Source: Alphaproteobacteria bacterium (lineage in GTDB: Bacteria; Myxococcota_A; UBA796; GCA-2862545). Taken from it: a stretch of 26,086 nt of DNA. The stretch lies in the NCBI GenBank assembly GCA_020632925.1, contig JACKER010000061.1:1-26086 (forward strand). The letters are read 5' to 3'. Made by a program: the position numbers and the translations under genes. Numbering within the stretch: position 1 is the stretch's first letter; every line of letters begins with the position of its first letter. Shown one piece after another: positions 15,390 to 23,615 of this stretch. Under the pieces are notes generated by a model that searched no databases, was not told where the DNA came from, and saw nothing but the letters and a program-made list of their open reading frames with translations.

Positions 15390-18300
15390 ATGCAGCGCGT
15401 CGGTCCCTACGAGTTGCTCGAGCCCATCGCGTCGGGTGGGCAGGCGACCGTGTGGCGCGGCCGGCACGTCGACACCGGCGACCTGGCGGCGGTCAAGATC
15501 GTCCGCCAGGCGAACGCGGACGTGCAGGAGGAGATCCGCGCCCTGGCCATGATCGACCACCCGTGCGTGGTCGCGATCCACGACACGGGCGTGGTCGAGC
15601 ACGGTGGCGAGGCCGCTCCCACGGGGTCGGCGTGGCTGTCGATGGAGCTCGCGGACGGCTCGCTCTCGCGACGTCAGCCACGCTGGCGCGAGCTGGCGGC
15701 GGCCACGATCGACGTCCTCGAGGCGCTGGGCCACGTGCACGCCAGGGGCGTCGTGCACCGCGACCTGAAGCCGGACAACATCCTGCTGTTCCACAGCGAC
15801 GAGGACCGTCGCTACAAGCTCGGCGACTTCGGGCTGGCCACGAAGACCGATCCGTCGCAGGACGACCGGAAGCACACGCTGGGCGGCACCCCTCGGTACA
15901 TGGCGCCGGAGCAGATCCGCGGGCACCGCTGGGCCTATGGGCCGTGGACTGATCTGTACGCCCTGGGCTGCACCCTGTGGCGGCTGACGACCGGCCGCGC
16001 GCCGTTCGAACACGCCAGGGTGTCCTCGCTCCTCGACCAGCACCTGTACGCCGAGCTTCCGCCGTTCGTCCCCATCCTGGCGGTTCCACCACGCCTGGAC
16101 GCGTTCCTCGTGCGCCTGCTCGAGAAGTCGCCGGGAGACCGCTTCCGCCGCGCCGCCGACGCCCTGGACGCGTTCCGGGCCCTCGCCGGACCCGCGCAGC
16201 CGGAGGCGACGGTGGCGGAGCGTCCGGAGCACGAAGCGCCGGCGCTCACACTGGTCCCGGACAGCTTCGAGCCGATGACGGACCTCGTGGAGCCGCCACC
16301 ATCGGCCGACCAGCTCCCGCCTCCCAGCGCGATGGTGATCACCGGACAGCCCCGGTCCGTACCGGGTGAGCCACCTCCCGAGCGTCCGCCCGTGCGGCTG
16401 CCGACGGCGCGCAGCTCGGCCATGGCCCAGATGCGGGACACGCCGCTGCTGGGGCGCGACGAACAGAAGCAGGCGCTGTGGGCGGCGCTGCGGGAGGCGA
16501 GCGAGACCCGCGCCACGCGGGTGGTCGTGCTGCGAGGTGGACCGGGCGTGGGGCTGCGGCGCCTCGGCGAGTGGCTGGCGTCCACCACGCACGAGCTCGG
16601 GCTGTGCGAGGTGTTCGTCGCACCACCGGTCGAGGGTCGGCTGGCGGCGCTGGTGAGGAGCGCGCTGCGAGCGCGGCACGCTGGCGAGGACCAGCTGCGG
16701 CTCCGGGCGCGGGCGCTGTTGGGTGCCGCGTCGGACCCGCTGCTCGTGACGGCGCTCGTGGGCGCTGCCGAGGGCGTGCCCGACGACCACGCGCCGCTGG
16801 CCGCGGCTCTCGCTGCTTTCGCCGGAGGGCGGGTGGCGCTGCTGTGGGTGCCCAGCCTCGCCCGAGACCCGGACTTCGCAGCCTGGATCGTCCGGATGGC
16901 GCGCCAGGGGAGCCACCCGATGCTGGTCGTGATCTCGGCCCCGACGGACGAGCCAGCGGACGTGGCGCTGCTCACGGACGCGGGAGCCCGGCTGATCGAC
17001 GTCCCACCGCTCGGACGGGGCGAGGTGTCGGAGCTGCTCCGACGGCGCTTCGGGCTGGCCTCGGACGTGGCGGCGGTCGCGGAGCGGATCGGGGGCGGTG
17101 CGCCGAGGGTGGCCATCGAGGTGGTGGAGAAGTGGTTCCGTGACGACCTGCTGGTCCACGAGCGAGGCGCGTGGCGGGTCGCGGACGGTCGCACGCTGTC
17201 GGTGTCGGCGCCGAGCGTCTCGCTGCACGCGGAGCTGCTGCAGACGGTGTGCGCCCCGCTCGGCGACGCGGACCGCCGGGTGGTGGTGGCGGCGAGCCTG
17301 CTCGGACCCGAGGTCTCCGACATCGAGCTCGCGGCGAGCTCACCGGACCGGGACGTGGCGTCGGTGCTCGCGCGCCTGCACGAGGCCGACCAGCTGGCGC
17401 GGCATGACGAGGGGTGGACCTGGAAGTCCGAGCCGGCGCGCGCTGCGGCGCGTTCGTTGGTGGATGCGGCCACGCTGCTCGAGGTGGCGGCGGCGTGCGC
17501 GGACGCCGTGGACGCCGAGGCGGATCCGGGGAGGGCGGGTCGGCTGCACCTGGATGCCGGGGCCTGCGCGACCGCGGCTCCGCTGCTCCTCGACGGCGCC
17601 GAGAAGGCGATCGACGCCCGACGCCTCCAGCACGGCGCCGCGTTGCTCGACACGTGGGAGAGCCTGCGCCGCGAGCCGGGCGTCGATGGAGACGGCGAGA
17701 CCCTGGTACGAGCGAGGTCGCTGCGGGCGGTCGCCCTGTGGGAGCGCGGCTTCACGGTGGAGTCCGGCGCGGTGCGCGAGGAGGTGGTGCGCATCGCTCG
17801 ACCGCTCGGCGGCGATGCGCTGGCGGGAGCGCTGCTCGACAAGGGTCAGCTCCACGGCGCCAGCGGCGGATCCGTGCAGGAGACGCTCGAGCTGCTCGAC
17901 GAGGCGCTGTCGCTGGTCACGGACCCGGCGCTCCGGCGCACCATCCTCCACGGACGGGTGTTCACGCGCGCCAACGCCGGGCAACTGGAGGGCGCGCTGG
18001 CGGACGCGGTGGAGGCGAGCGAGATCGCCGGCCCCGACGCCGAGCGCGCCGGATCCCTCGCCCGCGTCGGCCGACTGCAGGCCATGCTCGGCCGGCTGGA
18101 CGAGGCGTCCGACACCTTCGCGCGGGCACTCGCGCTCCAGGACCCGACCGACGTCATCGATCGGATCCGGATGCGCCAGGACATGGCGCACGTCCACGAC
18201 CGTCGAGGTCAGGACGCGGTCGCGCTGGAGATGATGGAGGAGGCGCTGGTCGACGCCCGCCGCTACGCCGCCCTGAGCGACGTCGCCGACCTGCTCTCCA

Positions 18301-18788
18301 ACCGCGCGGAGGTCATCCGCCGCGCGGGTCGCCTGGACGAGGCGGAGGCGGGCTATCGCGAGGCGATGCTGTGCCTGCGCAGGCTCGGGGTCCAGCCCGA
18401 CGCGGTGCTGGTCGCGAACCTGGCGCTGGTCCACCTGGAGCGCGGCGAGTGGTCGCGTGGACGGGAGCTGATGGACCGGGCGCTGGCACGGGTGAAGGCC
18501 GAGGGACGCCCGGGCTGGACCGGCGTGCTCGCCGGACTCGCCCTCCCCGCCTACGCCGACGACCCCGAGGCGCTGGTCGAGGCGCTCGAGCTCCGGGCCT
18601 CCGCCCTCGACCTGACCCATCACTCAGACCGGGACGTCTACCGGATGATGCGGGTGGCGGCTCGACGCCTGGACGACCTCGGCCCACCCGACCTCGCCCG
18701 TCGGGTCCGCGAGGCCGCGCTGGCGGAGGCCGAGGCGTTGGGCATGCCGGACCTGGTGGCGGAGGCACGCACAGCGCTCGCGCGGTGA
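15390..18788 (+). CDS. Ser/Thr protein kinase fused to degenerate AAA-type NTPase and TPR repeats
   Basis: 1132 aa, cytoplasmic. Residues ~7-270 are a PknB-type kinase with Gly loop IASGGQATVWRG, Lys36, HRDLKPDN (Asp125, Asn130), DFG (146-148) and APE (172-174); all catalytic residues are intact. A Pro-rich linker (~270-345) follows. Residues ~350-650 look like the AAA/STAND ATPase that usually sits here (LLGRDEQKQALW), but the Walker A reads GGPGVGLRR (383-391) with Leu389 in place of Lys and Arg390 in place of Ser/Thr, and the Walker B region (VALLWVPSLARD) lacks the usual Asp pair. The C-terminal ~430 residues are TPR-like helical hairpins (LDEASDTFARALALQ, LDEAEAGYREAMLCL). It is likely a signalling scaffold in which the kinase is active and the NTPase module is structural. 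Confidence 0.9.
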   Translation: MQRVGPYELLEPIASGGQATVWRGRHVDTGDLAAVKIVRQANADVQEEIRALAMIDHPCVVAIHDTGVVEHGGEAAPTGSAWLSMELADGSLSRRQPRWRELAAATIDVLEALGHVHARGVVHRDLKPDNILLFHSDEDRRYKLGDFGLATKTDPSQDDRKHTLGGTPRYMAPEQIRGHRWAYGPWTDLYALGCTLWRLTTGRAPFEHARVSSLLDQHLYAELPPFVPILAVPPRLDAFLVRLLEKSPGDRFRRAADALDAFRALAGPAQPEATVAERPEHEAPALTLVPDSFEPMTDLVEPPPSADQLPPPSAMVITGQPRSVPGEPPPERPPVRLPTARSSAMAQMRDTPLLGRDEQKQALWAALREASETRATRVVVLRGGPGVGLRRLGEWLASTTHELGLCEVFVAPPVEGRLAALVRSALRARHAGEDQLRLRARALLGAASDPLLVTALVGAAEGVPDDHAPLAAALAAFAGGRVALLWVPSLARDPDFAAWIVRMARQGSHPMLVVISAPTDEPADVALLTDAGARLIDVPPLGRGEVSELLRRRFGLASDVAAVAERIGGGAPRVAIEVVEKWFRDDLLVHERGAWRVADGRTLSVSAPSVSLHAELLQTVCAPLGDADRRVVVAASLLGPEVSDIELAASSPDRDVASVLARLHEADQLARHDEGWTWKSEPARAAARSLVDAATLLEVAAACADAVDAEADPGRAGRLHLDAGACATAAPLLLDGAEKAIDARRLQHGAALLDTWESLRREPGVDGDGETLVRARSLRAVALWERGFTVESGAVREEVVRIARPLGGDALAGALLDKGQLHGASGGSVQETLELLDEALSLVTDPALRRTILHGRVFTRANAGQLEGALADAVEASEIAGPDAERAGSLARVGRLQAMLGRLDEASDTFARALALQDPTDVIDRIRMRQDMAHVHDRRGQDAVALEMMEEALVDARRYAALSDVADLLSNRAEVIRRAGRLDEAEAGYREAMLCLRRLGVQPDAVLVANLALVHLERGEWSRGRELMDRALARVKAEGRPGWTGVLAGLALPAYADDPEALVEALELRASALDLTHHSDRDVYRMMRVAARRLDDLGPPDLARRVREAALAEAEALGMPDLVAEARTALAR

Positions 18789-18835
18789 ATTCTACGCGGC
18801 GTCCTGCGATGACCGGCGTACCAGCCCCCTCGAAC

Positions 18836-19759
18836 TCAGCGGGGCGCGTCGTCCACCTTGTTCCGCACGAAGGGGAGCTGCTGGATGGCGCGCATGGTGC
18901 GGTCCAGCTCCACGAGCGTCGCGTCCATGCGCCGAAGCGAGGCCTCGAGCTGATCGGTGCTGCGCGTGATGCCTTCGGCCGAGGCGCGCAGGGCGTCGGA
19001 GGTCCTCCCCACCTCCTCGGAGGCCGCCGTGATCGAGCCGCTCGCGGACGCCACCTGCTTCGACGCCTCGCCCATGGTGGCGCTCACCTGCCCCACCTGC
19101 GCCGTCGTCCGCCGCACCTCGTCCATCGTGGCGAGCGTGCGCTCCAGCAGGTCGTCGTCCTGCAGCAGCCGCCCGACGGTCCCGCGGCCCTCCCGCAGGT
19201 CCACGATCAGCGCGCGCACCGCCTCCGCGGTCTGCGGCAGCTCCTCCTGCCCGAGCCCGAGCTCGTCGGCGAGGGTGGTCACCCGCTCGAGGATGGTCTG
19301 CACCTGCTGGAGGTTGCCGACGAGATCCATGCGCTCGAGCGTGGCGATGGGGTCGAAGTTCGTGCCCTGCAGCGTGCCGCCCGCCGCCAGCGGACCCGCC
19401 GCCTCCGTGCCCCCGAGGATGCGCACGACCTTCCCGGTCGTGGTGTACGTCGCGTGCCCGACGGCGTCCGCGCGCACCATCGACGCGTAGGCGTGGTCCA
19501 CCGCGAGCGCCACGCGCACGCGCCGGTCGGGTGCGAGCTCCACCGACTGCACCGCCCCCACGCGGACGCCGGAGATCGTGACCTCGTTGCCCTGCGCGAG
19601 CCCAACGCCGTCGTCGAGCTCGAGGACGAACGGCACCGTGCTCCGCATGCCGCCGGAGAGCAGCCCGAACAGCGCGACGCCGCCGAACAGCAGGAGGCCT
19701 CCGCCCAGGAACGCTCCCACGATCGGCTCGAGCCACCGGTCCCGGAAGCTGGTCTGCAA
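18836..19759 (-). CDS. mlaD: MlaD/MCE-domain lipid-transport protein
   Basis: 307 aa from TTG 19759, chosen because GGAGGG stands 5 nt upstream; the frame continues far upstream but only as antisense shadow of the nucleotidyltransferase. An N-terminal membrane anchor (~9-35, VGAFLGGGLLLFGGVALF) is followed by one MCE domain (~40-130: GLAQGNEVTISGVRVGAV, GKVVRILGG). A long helical C-terminal part (~140-300) of the type seen in MCE proteins follows, rich in Ala, Thr, Ser and Glu. MCE proteins form hexameric periplasmic rings or tubes that carry phospholipids between membranes. It belongs with mlaE/mlaF 0.9 kb away on the same strand, but is separated from them by two plus-strand genes. Convergent with the kinase gene across 47 bp. 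Confidence 0.88.
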   Translation of the reverse strand: MQTSFRDRWLEPIVGAFLGGGLLLFGGVALFGLLSGGMRSTVPFVLELDDGVGLAQGNEVTISGVRVGAVQSVELAPDRRVRVALAVDHAYASMVRADAVGHATYTTTGKVVRILGGTEAAGPLAAGGTLQGTNFDPIATLERMDLVGNLQQVQTILERVTTLADELGLGQEELPQTAEAVRALIVDLREGRGTVGRLLQDDDLLERTLATMDEVRRTTAQVGQVSATMGEASKQVASASGSITAASEEVGRTSDALRASAEGITRSTDQLEASLRRMDATLVELDRTMRAIQQLPFVRNKVDDAPR

Positions 19760-19819
19760 GCCGTCCCTCCGGCCGCATCCTAGCGTGACGGGGTGGGCTA
19801 CGATGCAGGTGGAGGCCCG

Positions 19820-20086
19820 ATGGGGTGGACCGACCAGCAGCGGCGCGCGCTCGAGCGGATGACCGCGACGCGCTCCCGCCGGGACGAGGTCTACGCGGAC
19901 GTGGCCAACGATCGCGACCTCACCGCGGAGGAGCGAGACGAACGGATCCGAGCCGTGGTGCGCGCGGCATGGAAGATCCTGGCGACGCGGCCGGACTGGG
20001 CCCGCGTGATCGAGCCCGAGCCACCGGCCCCCGACTTCCCGGAGGTCTGGGCGCGCCTCGTCGCCCGTCGCCGAGCGAACGGGTGA
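19820..20086 (+). CDS. Small helical protein paired with nucleotidyltransferase (possible antitoxin or subunit)
   Basis: 88 aa from ATG 19820, preferred over the GTG at 19793 because GGAGG (19811-19815) precedes the ATG by 4 nt. Highly charged and helical (DQQRRALERMTATRSRRDEV, LTAEERDERIRAVVRAAW), with a Pro-rich stretch EPEPPAPDFP near the C-terminus. No recognised domain. The stop overlaps the GTG of the nucleotidyltransferase (GTGA), so the two are coupled; in AbiE- or MNT-type pairs the upstream small gene is commonly the antitoxin or partner. The assignment to that class is inference. Confidence 0.6.
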   Translation: MGWTDQQRRALERMTATRSRRDEVYADVANDRDLTAEERDERIRAVVRAAWKILATRPDWARVIEPEPPAPDFPEVWARLVARRRANG

Positions 20087-20643
20087 GCGAGCTCGATCCC
20101 GTTGCCGTCGCGCGGAGGATCGCAGACGCGATGGAGACGGCTGGCGTCCCGTACGCGATCGGTGGCGCCATCGCCCTGGGGTACTGGGGTGCGCCACGCG
20201 GTACGCAGGACGTCGACCTGAACGTGTTCCTCGGCCCCGGGTCGGAGGGCCCGGGGCTGGACGCGTTGGAGCAGGCCGGCGTGAACTTCGATCGCCAGGA
20301 AGCGCAGCGCGAGATCGCGGACGGCGGCTACGTGCGAGGTTTCGTCGAGCGGACACCCGTCGATGCGTTCTTCGACAGCATCCCCCTCCACGAGTCGGCC
20401 GCAGGGCGCGTCGTGGTACGCCCGCTCGATGGTCGGCCCGCGCGCATCCTGGCCGCCGAGGATCTCGCCGTGCTGAAGCTGCTGTTCTTCCGCGGCAAGG
20501 ACGTGGTCGACCTCGAGCGCCTGGTCGCGCTCGCCGGGTCGTCGCTGGACCGGGACTACGTGCGGCGGTGGATCGTGGACTGCATGGGTGACGACGATGT
20601 CCGCGTGCGCGAGTGGGATCGCATCGTGCGTGAGCTCGGCTGA
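20083..20643 (+). CDS. Nucleotidyltransferase-fold protein (AbiEii/MNT-like)
   Basis: 186 aa from GTG 20083. The N-terminal signature YAIGGAIALGYWGAPRGTQD followed by VDL (Gly27-Gly28, Asp43, Asp45) is the hallmark GG-x(n)-G-x-R-x-T-x-D-x-D of the polymerase-beta-type nucleotidyltransferase superfamily. Helices follow (AEDLAVLKLLFFRGKDVVDL), giving the K-x-x-F-R-x-K-D-x-x-D-L-E pattern typical of the AbiEii/DUF6036 group. Such proteins transfer a nucleotide to protein or tRNA and act as toxins or resistance factors. Both metal-binding Asp are present. The gene ends 4 bp before the stop of the convergent MlaF-like gene and, with its partner, breaks the mla cluster. Confidence 0.85.
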   Translation: MSELDPVAVARRIADAMETAGVPYAIGGAIALGYWGAPRGTQDVDLNVFLGPGSEGPGLDALEQAGVNFDRQEAQREIADGGYVRGFVERTPVDAFFDSIPLHESAAGRVVVRPLDGRPARILAAEDLAVLKLLFFRGKDVVDLERLVALAGSSLDRDYVRRWIVDCMGDDDVRVREWDRIVRELG

Positions 20644-20647
20644 CCCG

Positions 20648-21367
20648 TCAGCGCGTGGGTGCGCCCGGGACGGAGGTGTCGCGCCGCACCCAGGTGGCCA
20701 CGCGGGCGTCGAGGTGGGCCAGCCGGCCGCCGTAGGAAGCGTCGAGCGACGTGGCGTGCGTCGTGAGGAGCACGGCGCGCCCGTCGTCGCCCACCCAGTC
20801 ACGGAGCAGGCGCTCGAGCCGCTCGCTCGCGGCCTCGTCCATGCCCTCGAACGGCTCGTGGACCACGACCACCTCGGCGCGCGTGAGGTGCGCCCGCACC
20901 ATCGCCGCCCAGCGGGCCTGCGCGCGGGTGAGCTGCGCCGGACGCCGGTCCGCGAGATGGCGCAGGCGGTGGCGGTCGAGCGCCTCGGCCACCCGGGCCA
21001 GCACCTCGTTCTCGGGCACGCCGTGGTAGCGCAGGGGGAGCGCGAGGTTGTCGTGCACCGTGTGGTTCGCGAGCAGCAGCCCGCGCGCGGGGACGAAGCC
21101 GCAGCGGGCGCGCAGGGCGCGGAGCTCGGTGGGCCCGAGGTCGGACAGCCGTTGCCCGAGGAGGGTCACGGCGCCCGAGAGGGGCGTGACCTGGCCCGAG
21201 ATCAGGCCGGGCAACAGGTCCAGGCCGTGACCGCGTGGGGCCGAGAGGACCACGGTCTCCCCTCGCCCGACGCGCAGGTCCAGGCCCTCGATCGCCGGGT
21301 AGGCGGGATCGCCTGCGCTCACCGAAACGAGGGACAGCGCCGGCACGTCAGCCCAGCCCGTGGGCAT
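20648..21367 (-). CDS. mlaF: MlaF-like ABC ATPase subunit with degenerate catalytic motifs
   Basis: 239 aa, size and position of the ATP-binding partner of MlaE. The fold is recognisable (GLDLRVGRGETVVL, D-loop region EPFEGMDEAASERLERLL, H-loop LLTTHAT), but the Walker A reads APRGHGLDL: Leu49 replaces the invariant Lys and Asp50 the Ser/Thr. The Q-loop Gln is missing (GFVPARG), the LSGGQ signature is LTRAQ, and Walker B VVVVHEPFEG has His for Asp while keeping the catalytic Glu. The frame is intact and codon bias normal, so this is not a decaying pseudogene by appearance. ATG 21367 overlaps the mlaE stop by 20 bp; GTG 21346, just after that stop, is an equally good start. Confidence 0.8.
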   Translation of the reverse strand: MPTGWADVPALSLVSVSAGDPAYPAIEGLDLRVGRGETVVLSAPRGHGLDLLPGLISGQVTPLSGAVTLLGQRLSDLGPTELRALRARCGFVPARGLLLANHTVHDNLALPLRYHGVPENEVLARVAEALDRHRLRHLADRRPAQLTRAQARWAAMVRAHLTRAEVVVVHEPFEGMDEAASERLERLLRDWVGDDGRAVLLTTHATSLDASYGGRLAHLDARVATWVRRDTSVPGAPTR

Positions 21368-22172
21368 AGAACAGGAAGCTGATCACCAGGCTCGTCGAGA
21401 TGCACGCGACCAGCCCGTTCACCATCCCGCGCCGGGTCGCCTGGGGCACCTCGGTCACCGAGCTCGCGGACAGCCCCTCGTACGTGCTGATCGTCGCCAC
21501 GATCAGGCTGCAGCTCACCGTCTTGAGCATCGTGACCACGAGGTCCGTGAACGCGGTGTGCCGCGAGGCGAACTCCAGGAACACCGACGGCGGCGTGGAG
21601 ATGAGCGCCCAGGCCGCGAGGAAGCCGCTCGTCGCCGACGCCACGTCGAAGACCACGGCGAGCGTCATCGCGGAGAGCACGACGCCGACGACGCGAGGGA
21701 GCACGACGTACCGCGCGACGTCGATGCCCAGGCCCTCGAGCAGCTCGATCTCCCCCGCGACCCGCATGTTCCCGAGCTCGACGGTGATGGCGCCGCCGGA
21801 CCGCCCGATGATCACCAGGATCGTCATGAGCGGCCCGAGCTCGCGGAACACCACGAGCTGCATGACCGGCCCGAGCACGCTCTGCGCCTCCGCGCCGGAC
21901 AGGTAGGACAGCGTCTGGAGCGTGATCGCCGCGCCGAGCATCGACGCCACCGCGACCACGACGGGCACCGCCTCGGCCCCCGTGAACAGCACCTGCTGGT
22001 ACGTGACCCGCCGCACCACCGCCCTGCCCTCGGGACGCCCGAACGTCGCGAGCGTGCGGGTCAGGTGCCGGAAGAGCGCCCACAGGTAGCGCGCGGAGCC
22101 GACCGCCGGCGCCCCCACCAGGGTGGCCGCGCGGACGGGCAGCGGGTGTTCGGCAACGCGGTCGTGCGGCAC
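21348..22172 (-). CDS. mlaE: MlaE-family lipid ABC transporter permease
   Basis: 274 aa from GTG 22172. An inner-membrane permease of the MCE transport system with about five hydrophobic helices. The conserved core is RELGPLMTILVIIGRSGGAI, then ELGNMRVAGEIELLEGLGID, matching the MlaE signature (RELGP...GR-x-G-x-AI...E-x-G-x-M-x-V-x-E-x-I-x-A-L). It would pair as a dimer with the ATPase gene immediately downstream and contact the MCE protein. The preceding minus-strand gene ends 23 bp upstream, so all may share a transcript. No oddities are seen in this subunit, in contrast with the ATPase. Confidence 0.93.
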   Translation of the reverse strand: MPHDRVAEHPLPVRAATLVGAPAVGSARYLWALFRHLTRTLATFGRPEGRAVVRRVTYQQVLFTGAEAVPVVVAVASMLGAAITLQTLSYLSGAEAQSVLGPVMQLVVFRELGPLMTILVIIGRSGGAITVELGNMRVAGEIELLEGLGIDVARYVVLPRVVGVVLSAMTLAVVFDVASATSGFLAAWALISTPPSVFLEFASRHTAFTDLVVTMLKTVSCSLIVATISTYEGLSASSVTEVPQATRRGMVNGLVACISTSLVISFLFYAHGLG

Positions 22173-22195
22173 GCCGCCATCCTACCGAGGTCGGA

Positions 22196-23170
22196 TCAGG
22201 GCGTCCCGTACGGGTTGACCTGACGTGTCTCCTTGCTGATCTTGCGGAGCTCTCCGTCACCGACGGCCTGGTGCGACGTGTGGAAGCCAGCCTGCTGCGC
22301 TGTCGTCCTCGCACCCGCTGCCTGGCTCGCGGTCTTCGGGTAGTCCACGGCGATGGTCGGCATCTCGGGGTGCTCGGCATGGAGCTGCTGGTACACCTTC
22401 ATGAGCTCCTGCTGCGACTCGCGGTCCGTGGCGTGTCCCACGCTGTCGCCCTTGCCGCCGACCCGGTAGGACAGGTCCTCCTGCTGCATCCCGGAGATCC
22501 AGCCCTCGGTCGCGAGCCAGGGGTTGGCCTTCACGAGCTCGGCGCCGTTCTGCAACAGCAGGCCGAACGCCTGGTTCCCGGACGCCTCGCGCGCGGCCAT
22601 CGCCATCTTCTTCACGTACTGGGCAGCCTCGGGCGACGCGCCCGCGCGGACCACGTTGTCGAGCATGACGCCTCCGAAACCCATCTTCGCCGCCTTCACC
22701 GCCTCGGCGATGCGACGCTCCTGCCACCTGGGGTTGGTGAAGTCGGGGATGGCTTCGCCCCACTGCTTGTCGTTTCCGATGGTCCCCACACCAGGCGGCA
22801 GCTTCTCTCCCTCCTGCGTCTGGAAGGCGTTGTTGTACGCGTACGGCAGCACGCCTCGTTGCCGCAGCTCGGCTACGCCTTCGGCGGTCGCGTCACCTCC
22901 ATCGAGGATCGCCGCGCCCTTCGAGCCCGCGCGCTTCAGCATCTCCGCGCTCTCGGAGAAGTCGTTCCCGATCAGGTACTGGAAGCCCTGATCCAGAGCG
23001 GTCCCGAGCGTGCGCTGGCTCGCCAGCGGATCGGGCGCGCCGGCACCCGAGAGTCCCAGGGCCTGCGCGCGGCTCGCGTTGCTCCCGAAGTCCTCGCCCC
23101 GCTGCTGCTCGATCGCCGGCGGCGCTACGACCGGCTCCGGCGCCCGGATCCGTTCGACATCTCCACCCAC
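22196..23170 (-). CDS. GH114/TM1410-like TIM-barrel protein without signal peptide
   Basis: 324 aa from GTG 23170, chosen because GGGAGG (23176-23181 on the opposite strand) lies 5 nt upstream; the GTG at 23185 has no such site. After ~50 polar, Ala/Pro-rich residues, the body resembles endo-alpha-1,4-polygalactosaminidase (GH114): VLPYAYNNAF, a region IPDFTNPRWQERRIAEAV, and GFGGVMLDNV, the typical 'GfdGvfLDNvD' strand with an acidic candidate catalytic residue. GH114 enzymes are normally secreted and cut galactosaminogalactan polymers; here no signal peptide is seen, so it may use another secretion route or act inside the cell. It sits 23 bp upstream of mlaE on the same strand. Family call moderate; substrate unknown. 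Confidence 0.6.
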   Translation of the reverse strand: MGGDVERIRAPEPVVAPPAIEQQRGEDFGSNASRAQALGLSGAGAPDPLASQRTLGTALDQGFQYLIGNDFSESAEMLKRAGSKGAAILDGGDATAEGVAELRQRGVLPYAYNNAFQTQEGEKLPPGVGTIGNDKQWGEAIPDFTNPRWQERRIAEAVKAAKMGFGGVMLDNVVRAGASPEAAQYVKKMAMAAREASGNQAFGLLLQNGAELVKANPWLATEGWISGMQQEDLSYRVGGKGDSVGHATDRESQQELMKVYQQLHAEHPEMPTIAVDYPKTASQAAGARTTAQQAGFHTSHQAVGDGELRKISKETRQVNPYGTP

Positions 23171-23225
23171 GGGAACCTCCCGCACGCAAGACTACCGCGC
23201 GCGTCGATCCGCTGTCGACGCGGAT

Positions 23226-23615
23226 TCACCAGCGTCGGAGGGGCAGTCCGGCAACACGCTCGAAGTCGGTGTCGAAGGTGGCGAGGGTCGCGCCGCAGTC
23301 CATCGTAGCGGCGGCGATCCAGACGTCGTTGATCGGGATGGGCGTGCCCACCCGCCGAAGTGTCGCGTACAGCTCGCCGTAGCGACGGGCCACGTCGATC
23401 GTGACCGGGAGCACGGCCACGAAGGGCTCGTCCAGGAACTCCGCGAGCGCCTGCTCGTTCTCCAGGCGTCGCCCGCCGAGGGCGAACCCGGCGTGCAGCT
23501 CACCCAACACCGTCGTGGGGACCAGCACGACCGACGCCTCGGCCAGCGCGTCGAGCACGCCAGCATGACCGCGCCGGAGCTGGCTGTACGCCGAGGTGTC
23601 CAGTACCAGGCGCAT
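23226..23615 (-). CDS. vapC: PIN-domain ribonuclease toxin (VapC family)
   Basis: 129 aa, full PIN length. Acidic residues in the expected order: Asp6 in LVLDTSAYS, Glu in VLGELHAG (~39), Asp in INDVWIAA (~96) and the final Asp pair in TFDTDF (~114-116). VapC toxins use Mg2+ at this cluster to cut RNA, often tRNA or rRNA loops. The start overlaps the antitoxin stop by one base (TGATG), a coupling usual for antitoxin-first pairs. All catalytic residues are present, so it is expected to be active. Confidence 0.92.
   Translation of the reverse strand: MRLVLDTSAYSQLRRGHAGVLDALAEASVVLVPTTVLGELHAGFALGGRRLENEQALAEFLDEPFVAVLPVTIDVARRYGELYATLRRVGTPIPINDVWIAAATMDCGATLATFDTDFERVAGLPLRRW

Noticed and set aside
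13797..17228. Minus-strand open frame of 1143 codons opposite the phage-like protein and kinase genes
   Set aside because: The opposite strand carries clear kinase motifs and proper codon bias; this frame is rich in Arg, His and Gln with no domain.
17414..19783. Plus-strand open frame across the kinase TPR region and mlaD
   Set aside because: Shifted frame of the TPR region, Arg/Gly/Pro-rich; continues antisense through mlaD. Shadow.
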